From the NCBI RefSeq assembly GCF_002217795.2, contig NZ_AP018823.1, forward strand, positions 1,240,001 through 1,304,000: DNA of 64,000 bases. The letters are read 5' to 3'. The DNA comes from Aquitalea magnusonii. GTDB taxonomy: Bacteria > Pseudomonadota > Gammaproteobacteria > Burkholderiales > Chromobacteriaceae. Position 1 is the stretch's first letter. Each line of letters starts with the position of its first letter. Both the position numbers and the translations under genes were made by a program. The notes below the pieces were generated by a model that did no database searches, was not told where the DNA came from, and worked only from the letters and a program-made list of their open reading frames with translations. This document shows, in pieces, positions 55,732 through 63,914 of the stretch.

Positions 55732-57948
55732 ATGGAAACGTCCAGACTATCCAGGGTAAGACATCACCACCGTCAGGCTAGTCAGGATGGCGCGCAGCAG
55801 AGCAATATTCCCTTGCGTCTGGCGGGAATGATTGGACGGGATTGCAGCCCGGCGGATTTCTTTGCCTTGCTTGGGGACGAACTGGCCGCGGTGTGTCACG
55901 CGCGGCATTGGTCTTTGCAGGTTCCCGGTCCGGTCGGGGGCACATGCATCTACACACATGGGGATGCTGCGTGGCCTGAAACGGGCATCCAGTCCTGTCC
56001 GGTGGTGCTGACCGGCGGACGGTGCGGCCTCTTGCTGCATGATGGTGAGGAAACCATACCGCCAGATTCTATGTGGCTCGGCTGGCTGGCCTTGTGTGAA
56101 CAGCTGGCTTCGGACAGACAGCGTCAGCAGCATGCAGAGCAGTTGCAACGCAATTTGCTGCAGCTCAGTGAGGCACTGTTCATCGCCGTACCCGTACCGT
56201 TATTGCATATTGATGCATCAGAAACGATTTTGCGCATCAACCCCTCTGGCAGACACTTGCTGTGTGCAGATATTGAAGTCGTCAACCAGCTGTCCGAGTG
56301 CTTCCCGGAGCCGGAAACATACCGTGCCTTGCAAGAGATCATCCGGCAAGGATTCGCAGGTGGCGAAGCATTCCGATTTGAAAGAACCATGCGCTGCATG
56401 GACGGTACTGAGCGTAGTCTGATTATTGACGGGCAACTGGTACGGGCGGGGGCAGCGTTTGGCGGCATGATTCTGTCAGTGACTGACATGAGCCATTATC
56501 ACCAGATAAATGTCAGTCTCGATGCAGCCAGGAAGCAGGCAGATCTGGCCAGTCAGGCCAAGTCTTCATTCCTTGCCGTGATGAGCCACGAGTTTCGCAC
56601 ACCGATGCATGCCATCCTGGGCATGCTGGAGCTGCTGTGCATGGGTGAGCTGGATGAAGAGCAGCGGGATTATGCCCAGGAAATTGAAACCGCAGCCAAC
56701 AAGCTGTTGGGCATGATTGACGATGTGCTGGCCTGGACCCGCCTGGAAACCGCGTCCATCCGCGCTGATGCGCAAACATTTTCCATCAATGGATTGATGG
56801 ATGAACTGTTGCCCAGCTGTCGATCTGCTGCGGCGGCAAAGCAGCTGGATGTGCGCTACAGCAACAAGCTTCCAGCTGATGTACTGATCAAGAGTGACCG
56901 GCGCTACCTGGGGAAAAGCATTGCCGAGCTGCTCGATAATGCAGTTAAGTTCACCAGGGTTGGCCAGGTATCAGTCAGCCTGGATTGCCTTACCACTACG
57001 ACTCAGGATGAGCTGGTGATAAGGATTGAAGACAGTGGCATCGGCATGAGCAAAAGCGAGCTTGCCAGAGTAGGTGAGCTGTTTACGCAAACTGACGGTA
57101 GTACTGCCCGCTCGCATGATGGCCTTGGCCTGAGACTGGCATTGGCACGGTCGCTGATTGGCTTGCTGGGCGGAACACTGCAACTGGAATCCAATAGCAC
57201 AGGCGGCATCAGTGCCACAGTGCAAATCCCCCTGCGTCAGGGAGAAAAAATATCAATCCAGCCGGGAGGGAAGGACCACCCGGTATTGATGATTGCACCG
57301 TCCGCCATGCTGGCAGATGTGGTCGGCCATTTGTTGCAGGAAAGAGGAATGCAGCTGACGCTGGCAACGACACTCGAAGATGCCGCATTGATGATCAGCA
57401 GTCTTCAGCCGAGGCGAATCATTTACTGCGCTCAAGCGGATGACAGCATGACTTTTGCCGGTAGCAGGCTGTCACGCTTGTTGTCAGAGACGGAGCAGTC
57501 ATCATTATGGGTTCTGGCAGGCAAGCAAGCCGTTCCGCCACAGTCCGGAATTCTTTCCTTTACCGATGAATTGGACCTGATGCGGACGATTTGTCGGGAG
57601 TGGCCGGCAGAGTGCCGCCGCTTTACTGTAGACCACCATGCGCTCGTCGCCTTGTCAGGCGCAGACGTGGTGTGTGAGCAAGAAATACTGACCATGTTTC
57701 TGGAAGACAATGCGGATGACCTGAAACTGCTGTGGCCAGCGTTGTCAAATTGCCGCCTGTCCGAGGCCAGGGCCTTGCTGTCCCGAATAGCCACTGCCTC
57801 AAGTCAGATAGGGGCTCATCAGATGAGTGAAGTTGCACAAGCATTGCATGACAAGCTGGTGTGTCCATTGCAGCAGGAGGAGCATGCTCAAATTGCTGCT
57901 TTATATGCACTGCAGTGTTCTGGAGAAGTGCTTGCTGGCAAGGCCTGA
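55732..57948 (+). CDS. Hybrid-like sensor histidine kinase with degenerate REC and Hpt tail
   Basis: 738 aa, soluble. A GAF-like N-terminal region (about 30-135) is followed by a PAS domain (about 145-265), HisKA with phospho-His in FLAVMSHEFRTPMHAILGMLEL (about residue 286) and HATPase boxes ELLDNAVKF, EDSGIGMS and SHDGLGLRLALA. From about 515 there is a receiver-like fold (PVLMIAPSAMLADVVGHLLQE) lacking the acidic pair and phospho-Asp, then an Hpt-like helical bundle (about 640-738) in which the HxLKG histidine is replaced (SRIATASSQIGA). Its own C-terminal relay therefore looks inactive. Last gene of the operon; start at 55732 has no strong ribosome site. Confidence 0.85.
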   Translation: METSRLSRVRHHHRQASQDGAQQSNIPLRLAGMIGRDCSPADFFALLGDELAAVCHARHWSLQVPGPVGGTCIYTHGDAAWPETGIQSCPVVLTGGRCGLLLHDGEETIPPDSMWLGWLALCEQLASDRQRQQHAEQLQRNLLQLSEALFIAVPVPLLHIDASETILRINPSGRHLLCADIEVVNQLSECFPEPETYRALQEIIRQGFAGGEAFRFERTMRCMDGTERSLIIDGQLVRAGAAFGGMILSVTDMSHYHQINVSLDAARKQADLASQAKSSFLAVMSHEFRTPMHAILGMLELLCMGELDEEQRDYAQEIETAANKLLGMIDDVLAWTRLETASIRADAQTFSINGLMDELLPSCRSAAAAKQLDVRYSNKLPADVLIKSDRRYLGKSIAELLDNAVKFTRVGQVSVSLDCLTTTTQDELVIRIEDSGIGMSKSELARVGELFTQTDGSTARSHDGLGLRLALARSLIGLLGGTLQLESNSTGGISATVQIPLRQGEKISIQPGGKDHPVLMIAPSAMLADVVGHLLQERGMQLTLATTLEDAALMISSLQPRRIIYCAQADDSMTFAGSRLSRLLSETEQSSLWVLAGKQAVPPQSGILSFTDELDLMRTICREWPAECRRFTVDHHALVALSGADVVCEQEILTMFLEDNADDLKLLWPALSNCRLSEARALLSRIATASSQIGAHQMSEVAQALHDKLVCPLQQEEHAQIAALYALQCSGEVLAGKA

Positions 57949-58178
57949 ATCAGCTGCAGGTCGTGCAGATTTCTTAATGGCCCTGAGGACTGTATTCAAA
58001 TTTGGTTAATGGCATGACCTGTATTTAAGTGGAATCAGGCATATCTCTTTGAAATACGCACAGACCGCTTTGGTCACGAGGTGAGTAAAAAATTAGGTTA
58101 ATTCTTTTATCTTGCCAATACCGTGGCACCTAAATAATTTTACGAAGCGTGAATGCATATACTACAATGGGATAGAAG
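57949..58178. other. Intergenic, end of chemosensory operon
   Basis: AT-rich stretch after the histidine kinase stop. No clear terminator, repeat or gene. Confidence 0.35.
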
Positions 58179-58261
58179 ACTTCTACACAAAGGCTGTCGT
58201 TTTAGTGTGTAGAAGTATGAAAAGTGCCAAGAAAATAAGGGGATTTTGTGGTGAAATTCGG

Positions 58262-58280
58262 AATCCCCCCCTCTCCGCCA
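58262..58280 (+). pseudogene. 3'-end remnant of a tRNA-Ser gene (attachment-site scar)
   Basis: AATCCCCCCCTCTCCGCCA is what the T-stem 3' side, acceptor strand and CCA of a bacterial tRNA-Ser look like. The preceding ATTCGG resembles a T-loop with one extra G. No D-arm, anticodon arm or variable arm lies upstream, so this is only the tail. An intrinsic terminator follows immediately, as after a real tRNA gene. This is the usual footprint left at the distal end of an island integrated in a tRNA gene. Confidence 0.6.
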
Positions 58281-58303
58281 AACACCCCTAAAGTGTTGTT
58301 TTT
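58281..58303 (+). terminator. Terminator after the tRNA-Ser remnant
   Basis: AACAC (58281-58285) and GTGTT (58293-58297) with loop CCCTAAA, then GTTTTT. It directly abuts the CCA end, as a tRNA transcription terminator would. Confidence 0.65.
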
Positions 58304-58378
58304 ACAGTAAATTCAGGTTCTGCAAGGCTTATTTGCCCCTGAGTTCTACACAACACTCCTACACATTGGCGATAAGAG

Positions 58379-58510
58379 TGTAACGTCGCGGATTGTTTTG
58401 CACACTGTAACTTTGCGGCAGTTTTGGCACTCGTTTGCACTTTAATTGTCACCGCCAATTTGCAGGGTTTTTGTCACTATTTGCGCTTCTTTTGTCACCG
58501 GTACGCAAAA
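58379..58510. repeat. Repeat cluster, probable Mu-like transposase end sites
   Basis: Related short repeats in the same direction: TGTAAC at 58379 and 58406, each followed by a TGCGG or CGCGG and a TTTTG-GCAC-like tail; and TTGTCAC at 58446, 58471 and 58492, with TTTGC-type sequence between. Transposable phages carry several copies of a ~22-bp transposase site near each end; this cluster lies where the phage right end is expected. The consensus here does not match Mu itself. Confidence 0.5.
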
Positions 58511-58932
58511 ATATAACGCTTCCTTACCGCTACTTTTCCCTGTGATGGAGGAGGGTAGTCAAGTCCTGGTTCTCCGTGCTCTACCACTACCTGAAATGAA
58601 AACATCCTGGCTGAAGGCAGGGTGTCATGTTGGTTGTCGACTGCTTTCGACCCATTGCGGTTTGCTGCAGAGGCGGACGTTCAACGGTGTGGCAGAGCAT
58701 CCAAAAATACCTGTTGAGTACCGCCCGCCGGTATGACCCAGCCCAAGATTCACGCGGTGACACCTGAGCTAAACAGTGAATTGCCTGTCACCGTCTCTGG
58801 TCTCCACAAACCGGCATCACCATTGTGCCCCCCAGCAACCGTTCTGTGGGCCTCAGTGCCTTGAAGAATGAGAGGGTACTGGGCGATGTCTGTTGGTGCT
58901 GGCGACCGTTAGAACTGTGGCAGGGTCATGAG
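58511..58932. other. Non-coding stretch before the Shedu gene stop
   Basis: About 420 bases inside the prophage end. A plus-strand frame (58446-58736) overlaps the end repeats and has no recognisable pattern. No terminator with a T-run was found for the minus-strand Shedu gene. Confidence 0.35.
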
Positions 58933-60366
58933 TCAGAACAGGTCTGGTTCTGACTCCGGTGTCAGTTGCTTCTCCAGGAACTCAAGCTTCGCTAGAAGTT
59001 CGTCAAAGGTGACTATGTCCACGTCCCTGCACGCGTTTCGGAACACCTCAAAGCTGCGCAGTTTACTCGGATCAGTGGGGATGCGGCCTGCGACGACCAC
59101 GCACTTGATGACATCTGCACCGGACAGGCGCAGGGCTGGGGTGTCATTCAAATGAGTCATCCAGCGTTGCCTAAGCTCGCTCTGCTGAAACAGCACCTGG
59201 GTCACTGCACCGGAGAGATCCGAAGTCGGACCAAAGACCTCCTGACCGCGGTAGGCTGTGCCCTGCAGCAAGGCCGTCTCCGGCGTTTTGATTTCAACTA
59301 TGGCAAGTGCTTGACCATATTCCTTGAACAGGAAGTCGCCGATCTGAGCACCTGCACCTGTCAAGGTGGAACCCTTTGCATGGAATTGCGTATGGGTCAG
59401 CTCGACGGGCCGCGCAAAGGCCAAGCTCAGGACGAACTTGTTCTGTTCAAAGAACGTCTGCCAGTGCGGTTCCGTGAGTTTGCCGGCAAGCTTCGCCTTG
59501 AATGCCTCGATCATCTTTGCGAGCGTCACCCGTTCAATCTCGGCGTGTAGCGTCATCAGCTCCTGGGGAGCTTCGGTGACTAGCTCACCGAGCTGCTTGC
59601 GCACGGCCTGCACGTTGGATCGACGCTCGGCGCGTTCCCGGGCCGCAGCCTGCTTCGCGCTCTCGCGTCGAACCTCGACCAGGGGCGTCTTCACCTGCAC
59701 GATTCGACGGAATCGTTCGGGGTCAAGCCTTGTCAGCAAGTCGTCGTGCACGATGCCCTGCTTTGTTTGACGAATCAGTTTACGGCCATTCGTCGTGACC
59801 CGATTGAAGGCGCGACGCAGCTTGTCGACTTCCTGAGTGCTAATCGAAATCACGCCGTCTTTGGCGTGCATTTCCGGGTGTCGACTGATCACGAGGTCAT
59901 CGGCGCCCTGAATCCGCGATAGGCTTTGCCACATCGGGTCAAGGTGCTTGTTCAGACCGAGGCCATTGCCCGGAGGGTCAAAGATACCCCAGGCTAAGCG
60001 CAATTCAATGTGCGACGCTGCAGCCTCAGCGTCATCCGGCAACTTGTCGTCGTAGTCATCGACGTAGATAACCGTAGTGAAACGTCCGTTCTTGGGCGTC
60101 AGGTAGCGTTGTGCGTGCGGATTTACATGGATCGGCCGCATGATGATCTTGTTCGGAAAGATAGTTGCCAGCAGCGGCCAGTCTTCCTTAGGCATTTCGT
60201 GCCAAGTTCGAGTCTGAGCGTTGGCGAGCCTGTACGTTCGCAGGAAGAGCTTTCGTGCAGGCTCGGTGCCCTCGGTCGCTGCTTCAAGGTGGAAACTCGC
60301 TTCCAGTACGTCGCCATCACTAAACGGCTGCGGCGCGACCGCAGCTCCACCCGTCCCATTTGCCAT
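58933..60366 (-). CDS. sduA: Shedu-type antiphage nuclease (DUF4263)
   Basis: 477 aa. The C-terminal third is a DUF4263 nuclease of the PD-(D/E)XK fold: HWQTFFEQNKFVLSLAF (about 305-321), IGDFLFKEYGQALAIVEIKTPETALLQG (about 343-370, with the D and ExK catalytic residues), YRGQEVFGPTSDLSGAVTQVLFQQ and CVVVAGRIPTDPSKLRSFE. The N-terminal ~250 residues form a lineage-specific sensor region, with a helical linker between. Shedu proteins are single-gene defence systems that cut DNA on infection. Located in the cargo position of the Mu-like prophage, it likely protects the lysogen from other phages. No partner gene. Confidence 0.85.
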   Translation of the reverse strand: MANGTGGAAVAPQPFSDGDVLEASFHLEAATEGTEPARKLFLRTYRLANAQTRTWHEMPKEDWPLLATIFPNKIIMRPIHVNPHAQRYLTPKNGRFTTVIYVDDYDDKLPDDAEAAASHIELRLAWGIFDPPGNGLGLNKHLDPMWQSLSRIQGADDLVISRHPEMHAKDGVISISTQEVDKLRRAFNRVTTNGRKLIRQTKQGIVHDDLLTRLDPERFRRIVQVKTPLVEVRRESAKQAAARERAERRSNVQAVRKQLGELVTEAPQELMTLHAEIERVTLAKMIEAFKAKLAGKLTEPHWQTFFEQNKFVLSLAFARPVELTHTQFHAKGSTLTGAGAQIGDFLFKEYGQALAIVEIKTPETALLQGTAYRGQEVFGPTSDLSGAVTQVLFQQSELRQRWMTHLNDTPALRLSGADVIKCVVVAGRIPTDPSKLRSFEVFRNACRDVDIVTFDELLAKLEFLEKQLTPESEPDLF

Positions 60367-60575
60367 TTTGCAACCCTTCGTCCGAGTCGTTATCTACTGC
60401 TGGCGAGTATAAGCTATCGAGTGTCGATGCTAGTTCCTGGCCGGCCTCGAATCTCACTTGGTCGATCATGTATTTCGGCCTAAAAGGCCGCAACTGGCCT
60501 CGAGCAGTCCTATGTCGCCATTAAGCGAACACCCGCACCTATCCGATACCCGTCACCTTACTCCTAATCCACAAT

Positions 60576-60601
60576 GCATAAAAGGGGGCCTCCGCCCCCT
60601 T
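60576..60601 (-). terminator. Terminator after the cytosine methyltransferase gene
   Basis: AAGGGGGC (60582-60589), 4-base loop, GCCCCCTT (60594-60601). On the minus strand it is followed by TTTTAT. It lies 22 bases past the methyltransferase stop and separates the phage late operon from the Shedu gene. Confidence 0.85.
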
Positions 60602-60622
60602 CGTCCTGCTTACCCTCCCTCC

Positions 60623-61459
60623 CTACACATAAGTCCCCCTCAGCTTCCGGGCGATCCATTCCACGACTTGCGGCACAACGGCGTTGCCGGCAGCTTGAGC
60701 CTCTGCAAAGTTGGTCGCATCCAGTCCGAGGCAAAGCCCATGATCGCGAGACGCTCTGGCCCGGTCAGCCATCGAATCCCATCCACCGGCTTGAGCGACG
60801 AGGCCTGCGCCATTGATAGGGATCTGGCTGGCAGCTTGTCCGGCAAGTAAAGTAGGGAAAGGCTTGAGCCCGGATTGTTGCGCTGGCGGCGTGCCAGGAA
60901 CTGCTGCCACTGGGCTGGCGTCAGCCAGCAGCTCGATGGGGGGCTGTTCGTGAAGACCGGCAATAATGAATACGCGACGGCGTTTTGTGGGGACTCCGAA
61001 GCATGAAGCATCCAGCACCCGCCAGCATCCCAGATACCCGCATTCGGCAAGCGTGGAAATGACTGTCTGGAAATCCTGGCCATCTCGGCAAGAGAGCAGC
61101 CCCGTGACGTTTTCAAGGACCAGCCAGCGAGGTTGTAACTCACGGGCGAGGCGGCAGACTTCAAAGAACAGGCCAGAGCGCTGGCCGGCCAGGCCTTGCC
61201 GGGCACCCATGGTGGACAGGTCCTGGCAGGGAAAACCGCCGACCAGGACATCAACAGCGCTGAGGTTGTGGACTCCGACGGTGCGCACGTCGTCGAACTG
61301 GCGGGCATGGGGGAAACGGTCGGCGAGGACGGCGCGGCAGACGGGGTTGATTTCGACTTGCCAGGCGGTGGTGAAACCGGCGTTTTCAAAGCCGATGTCG
61401 AAGCCGCCGATGCCGGCGAACAGGCTACCGATGGTGGGGTGTGGGCCATGCATGTGCAT
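60623..61459 (-). CDS. Phage cytosine-5 DNA methyltransferase
   Basis: 278 aa. Motif I SLFAGIGGFDIGF (12-24), motif IV GGFPCQDLS with catalytic Cys78, motif VI LVLENVTGLL (about 113-122), motif VIII PTKRRRVFIIAG, a short target-recognition region and motif X QAAGNAVVPQVVEWIA. It methylates C5 of cytosine in a short target; the target cannot be read. No restriction enzyme is adjacent. Its start overlaps the end of com by 35 bases, and it occupies the place of mom in Mu, so it probably protects phage DNA late in growth. Confidence 0.93.
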   Translation of the reverse strand: MHMHGPHPTIGSLFAGIGGFDIGFENAGFTTAWQVEINPVCRAVLADRFPHARQFDDVRTVGVHNLSAVDVLVGGFPCQDLSTMGARQGLAGQRSGLFFEVCRLARELQPRWLVLENVTGLLSCRDGQDFQTVISTLAECGYLGCWRVLDASCFGVPTKRRRVFIIAGLHEQPPIELLADASPVAAVPGTPPAQQSGLKPFPTLLAGQAASQIPINGAGLVAQAGGWDSMADRARASRDHGLCLGLDATNFAEAQAAGNAVVPQVVEWIARKLRGTYV

Positions 61460-61616
61460 CCTTTGCAGTGGCGTGCGATGACGCGCTGGCAGGAGGCTCG
61501 GCGGCCTTCAGGTGATTGTGTGCCCGGCAACGCGGGCATTTGATGCTGAGGACCAGCACGTGGCCCTCAGCGAGTTTGCGGCCGCAATGGCCGCAGCGGA
61601 TTTCGGGTAGTGACAT
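61425..61616 (-). CDS. com: Com-family zinc-finger translational regulator
   Basis: 63 aa from ATG 61616 (MSLPEIRCGHCGRKLAEG). Two CxxC pairs, C8-C11 and C27-C30, bind one zinc, as in phage Mu Com (62 aa). Mu Com binds the mom mRNA leader and opens its ribosome site. Here the downstream gene is a cytosine methyltransferase whose start lies inside the com reading frame, so the same kind of control of its translation is likely. The open frame extends 42 codons upstream without support. Confidence 0.88.
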   Translation of the reverse strand: MSLPEIRCGHCGRKLAEGHVLVLSIKCPRCRAHNHLKAAEPPASASSHATAKDAHAWPTPHHR

Positions 61617-61778
61617 CGGCAAGGTGGTCCGGGACCGTTTAACCGTTAGACTGTCCGGGCTTTCTGCGCAGAAAGTGGCAGCCTTGGGGTGACTTGCAGG
61701 TATCGTCTGCGGGTCAGCTGGCCGGGTGGGTGTTGGTAGCACCCATCCGGTCGCTGTCTCTCAATAATGCAGGGCCGT

Positions 61779-62354
61779 CTAATCAGGCCAGTCGATGTGC
61801 ATGGGGTAAGCCGGCTGCTCCGGTACGCGGGCCAGTAGCACGCGGCGGCGTTTTAACGTGGCAAGGCTGCTTTTCTCGCTGTCGGTGGCCATGTTCAGGT
61901 CGATGGCATCCTGCAGCGGAACGATGGCGCTATCTACCTCCTTGCGTCGCCGGGCGAGTTCTGCAGCAGCAGCGGCTGCCGCATCCTCGCGCTGTGCATC
62001 TTCGTCCAGCTTCCATTTCGCTTGGTCATGATCCCAGCACATGAACTGCCCTGGCGGTGGTGTCGCGGTGAGCCAGTCAGGCAGTGGCCCCAGACCATGA
62101 TAAACCTGTGCTGCAATCGTCTCGCCAATGCTGTAGGGCGTACCGTCAGCCTGCCAAAGCGGGATTTGCCGATGTTCATCCTGCAATTGCCAGGCACCGT
62201 CCACAAATACCGCTACCTTGTCATCCGCTTCCGGCGGGGGCAGTGCGGTGGCATGGGCGGGAATCAGCCAGACTTCATCTTCCAGTGGTGAAGGGTCGGC
62301 TTCGCCGGCAAACAGGTAGACGGCAGTCAGCGGGTCGTAGTGATAAATATGCAT
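61779..62354 (-). CDS. Tail-fibre assembly protein (chaperone)
   Basis: 191 aa. The N-terminus MHIYHYDPLTAVYLFAGEADPSPLEDEVWLIPAHAT and VFVDGAWQL are the signature of Caudovirales tail-fibre chaperones (Mu U-like, DUF4376-containing). An Ala-rich helix and a C-terminal segment DSAIVPLQDAIDLNMATDSEKSSLATLKRRRVLLARV end with PMHIDWPD, as usual in this family. It helps fold and attach the fibre encoded 9 bases upstream. Confidence 0.85.
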   Translation of the reverse strand: MHIYHYDPLTAVYLFAGEADPSPLEDEVWLIPAHATALPPPEADDKVAVFVDGAWQLQDEHRQIPLWQADGTPYSIGETIAAQVYHGLGPLPDWLTATPPPGQFMCWDHDQAKWKLDEDAQREDAAAAAAAELARRRKEVDSAIVPLQDAIDLNMATDSEKSSLATLKRRRVLLARVPEQPAYPMHIDWPD

Positions 62355-62363
62355 GGTCTGTCC

Positions 62364-63344
62364 TTAGAACTTGATGCAGGCGAGCAATGCGATGTTGCGT
62401 GGGCGGGTTTCAATCCCTCCGGTACGTCCGGTAGAACCAGGGAAATTGCGTGGCCACGATCCCCCTTGGGAAACGTAATCATCGGGTGTCGAAGAGCTAG
62501 CGCTGCCAACAAAGCGATACTCGTGATAGTGCGACCGGAGTTCATCCGCTTGCGCGCTGCCGAACAGCCTGCCGGGATCAACACTCCGCCCATCATCAAA
62601 GCCGCGCACGAATTCACCACGCAAATCCGGCAGGTTGAACGTTGATGCACCATCGCCTGCGCCAAAGGTGGTGCCGATGGCAGCAAACAGGTTGGCGTAG
62701 GCACTACGCGAGAGGGCTGCGCCATTGGCTTTGAGATAACCCGGTGGCGCACTGCTGCGGGCAAAGAAACTTACGTGACCGGCAGGTACGGTGGTGGCGA
62801 TGTCATCCAGGGTCGCACCGGACTGCCAGGCCGACCAAGTGTCGTTGTATTGGACCCGCCACCACAGCCGCTTGCCCTGAAAGTCCTGATAGAGCTGATA
62901 GACCATGGTGTCTGAGGCATAGACCGACAGCATGCCCGCAGTGGGTGTCGGGTAGTTGCTGCCACTGGCGGCATTACTATTCAGTGACTGGTGATACCAG
63001 CCGGTGCTGATAATGCCGTCCAGATCCACCTTTGCGCCCAGCAGCGGTTTGAGGGGCAGCGCATCGGTAATGCCATACCCTGCCAGTGTGGTGGGGGTCT
63101 TGCTGACGTCCGCCCACGCGTGGCCATGTTTGAGTGGCGCGGCCGCATCGCTCACCAGCTTGGCAATCGCCAGGCGCAGTTGGTCGGTTTTTGCGGCATC
63201 CAGCTTGATGCCGGCCGCCTCGATCACGCTCACCAGCTCACCCTGCATGGCATTCAGCCAGGCGGCGGTAACGATGGTGCCCAGCGCGCCGCTGGACGGG
63301 TCGCCATCGTGAAACAGGTTGTCCGGGGTGTTGATCTTCTGCAT
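62364..63344 (-). CDS. Phage tail fibre with tail-collar domain
   Basis: 326 aa. The N-terminus MQKINTPDNLFHDGDPSSGALGTIVTAAWLNAMQGEL is the attachment domain of Mu-like and P2-like fibres. In the second half PPGYLKANGAALSRSAYANLFAAIGTTFGAGDGASTFNLPDLRGEFVRGFDDG is the phage tail-collar (PF07484) fold, and the C-terminus ETRPRNIALLACIKF is the typical end. It binds the host surface. Much shorter than Mu S, with few repeats. Confidence 0.88.
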   Translation of the reverse strand: MQKINTPDNLFHDGDPSSGALGTIVTAAWLNAMQGELVSVIEAAGIKLDAAKTDQLRLAIAKLVSDAAAPLKHGHAWADVSKTPTTLAGYGITDALPLKPLLGAKVDLDGIISTGWYHQSLNSNAASGSNYPTPTAGMLSVYASDTMVYQLYQDFQGKRLWWRVQYNDTWSAWQSGATLDDIATTVPAGHVSFFARSSAPPGYLKANGAALSRSAYANLFAAIGTTFGAGDGASTFNLPDLRGEFVRGFDDGRSVDPGRLFGSAQADELRSHYHEYRFVGSASSSTPDDYVSQGGSWPRNFPGSTGRTGGIETRPRNIALLACIKF

Positions 63345-63914
63345 TCAGCCCTCCTGAAAGGCGAAGTAGACAAAGGTGTGGGCGGGTTTCAGCTCGCGGA
63401 ACACGGTTTCAATCACCGGGTCGCCAAAGCTGGCCAGCGCCTCGCCCGCAGTGGACTGGCCAGCGCGGAAACGCCAGGCCTGCACCTGGGCGGCATGCAC
63501 CACCACCTGCCACACCCACAGGATGTCGGCCACCTGCAGCATGTCGCCGGCCCGGTTGATGCCAGCGCGGAAAGGCTGTGGCTCGACGATGTCGATGCGG
63601 TAACCCAGGCTGCTGGCCAGCCGCTGGAAGTAAGGGATGCTCAGTCCGCCAGTGGCCGCCAGCTTGGCCAGCACCGCCTGCAGCCGCTGCTGATAGCCCG
63701 CGCCGCTGGGCGGAGTGAGTCCACACACACGCTCCCAGTCCGGCAAGGTGTATTCGGCAAAGAAGGGCGAGATGGCCGCAGCCGCCTGCAGGCCATCCCG
63801 CTCGGCCACATCCAGAGCCCGGCCTTCGGCCTGCAGCTCGATCTGCAAGGGCTGGGCGTTGCGGGCATAGGATTGCGGTGGCAGCAGTAGTGCCAAAAGC
63901 GTGGCGTGGCTCAT
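63345..63914 (-). CDS. Mu gp48-like tail protein (DUF2313/YmfQ)
   Basis: 189 aa from ATG 63914 (MSHATLLALLLPPQSYARNAQ). LLPPQSYARNAQPLQIELQAEGRALD, LPDWERVCGLTPPSGAGYQQRLQAVLAKLAATGGLSIPYFQRLASSLGY and a C-terminal FRELKPAHTFVYFAF are the marks of DUF2313, a baseplate protein that lies after baseplate J in Mu-like phages. The ATG overlaps the stop of the upstream gene (ATGA). Confidence 0.88.
   Translation of the reverse strand: MSHATLLALLLPPQSYARNAQPLQIELQAEGRALDVAERDGLQAAAAISPFFAEYTLPDWERVCGLTPPSGAGYQQRLQAVLAKLAATGGLSIPYFQRLASSLGYRIDIVEPQPFRAGINRAGDMLQVADILWVWQVVVHAAQVQAWRFRAGQSTAGEALASFGDPVIETVFRELKPAHTFVYFAFQEG

Larger units (their letters stand above)
58179..58365. repeat. TTCTACACA repeats flanking the tRNA-Ser remnant
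   Basis: ACTTCTACACA (58179-58189) and its exact complement TGTGTAGAAGT (58206-58216) form an 11-bp inverted repeat. TTCTACACAA recurs at 58344-58353, followed by TCCTACACAT at 58357-58366. Copies thus sit on both sides of the tRNA 3' remnant (58262-58280), like arm-type sites of a tyrosine integrase around an attachment core. No integrase gene is in view. Confidence 0.45.

Noticed and set aside
58446..58736. 96-codon frame in the prophage end
   Set aside because: Overlaps the end repeats and has no ribosome site or recognisable pattern.
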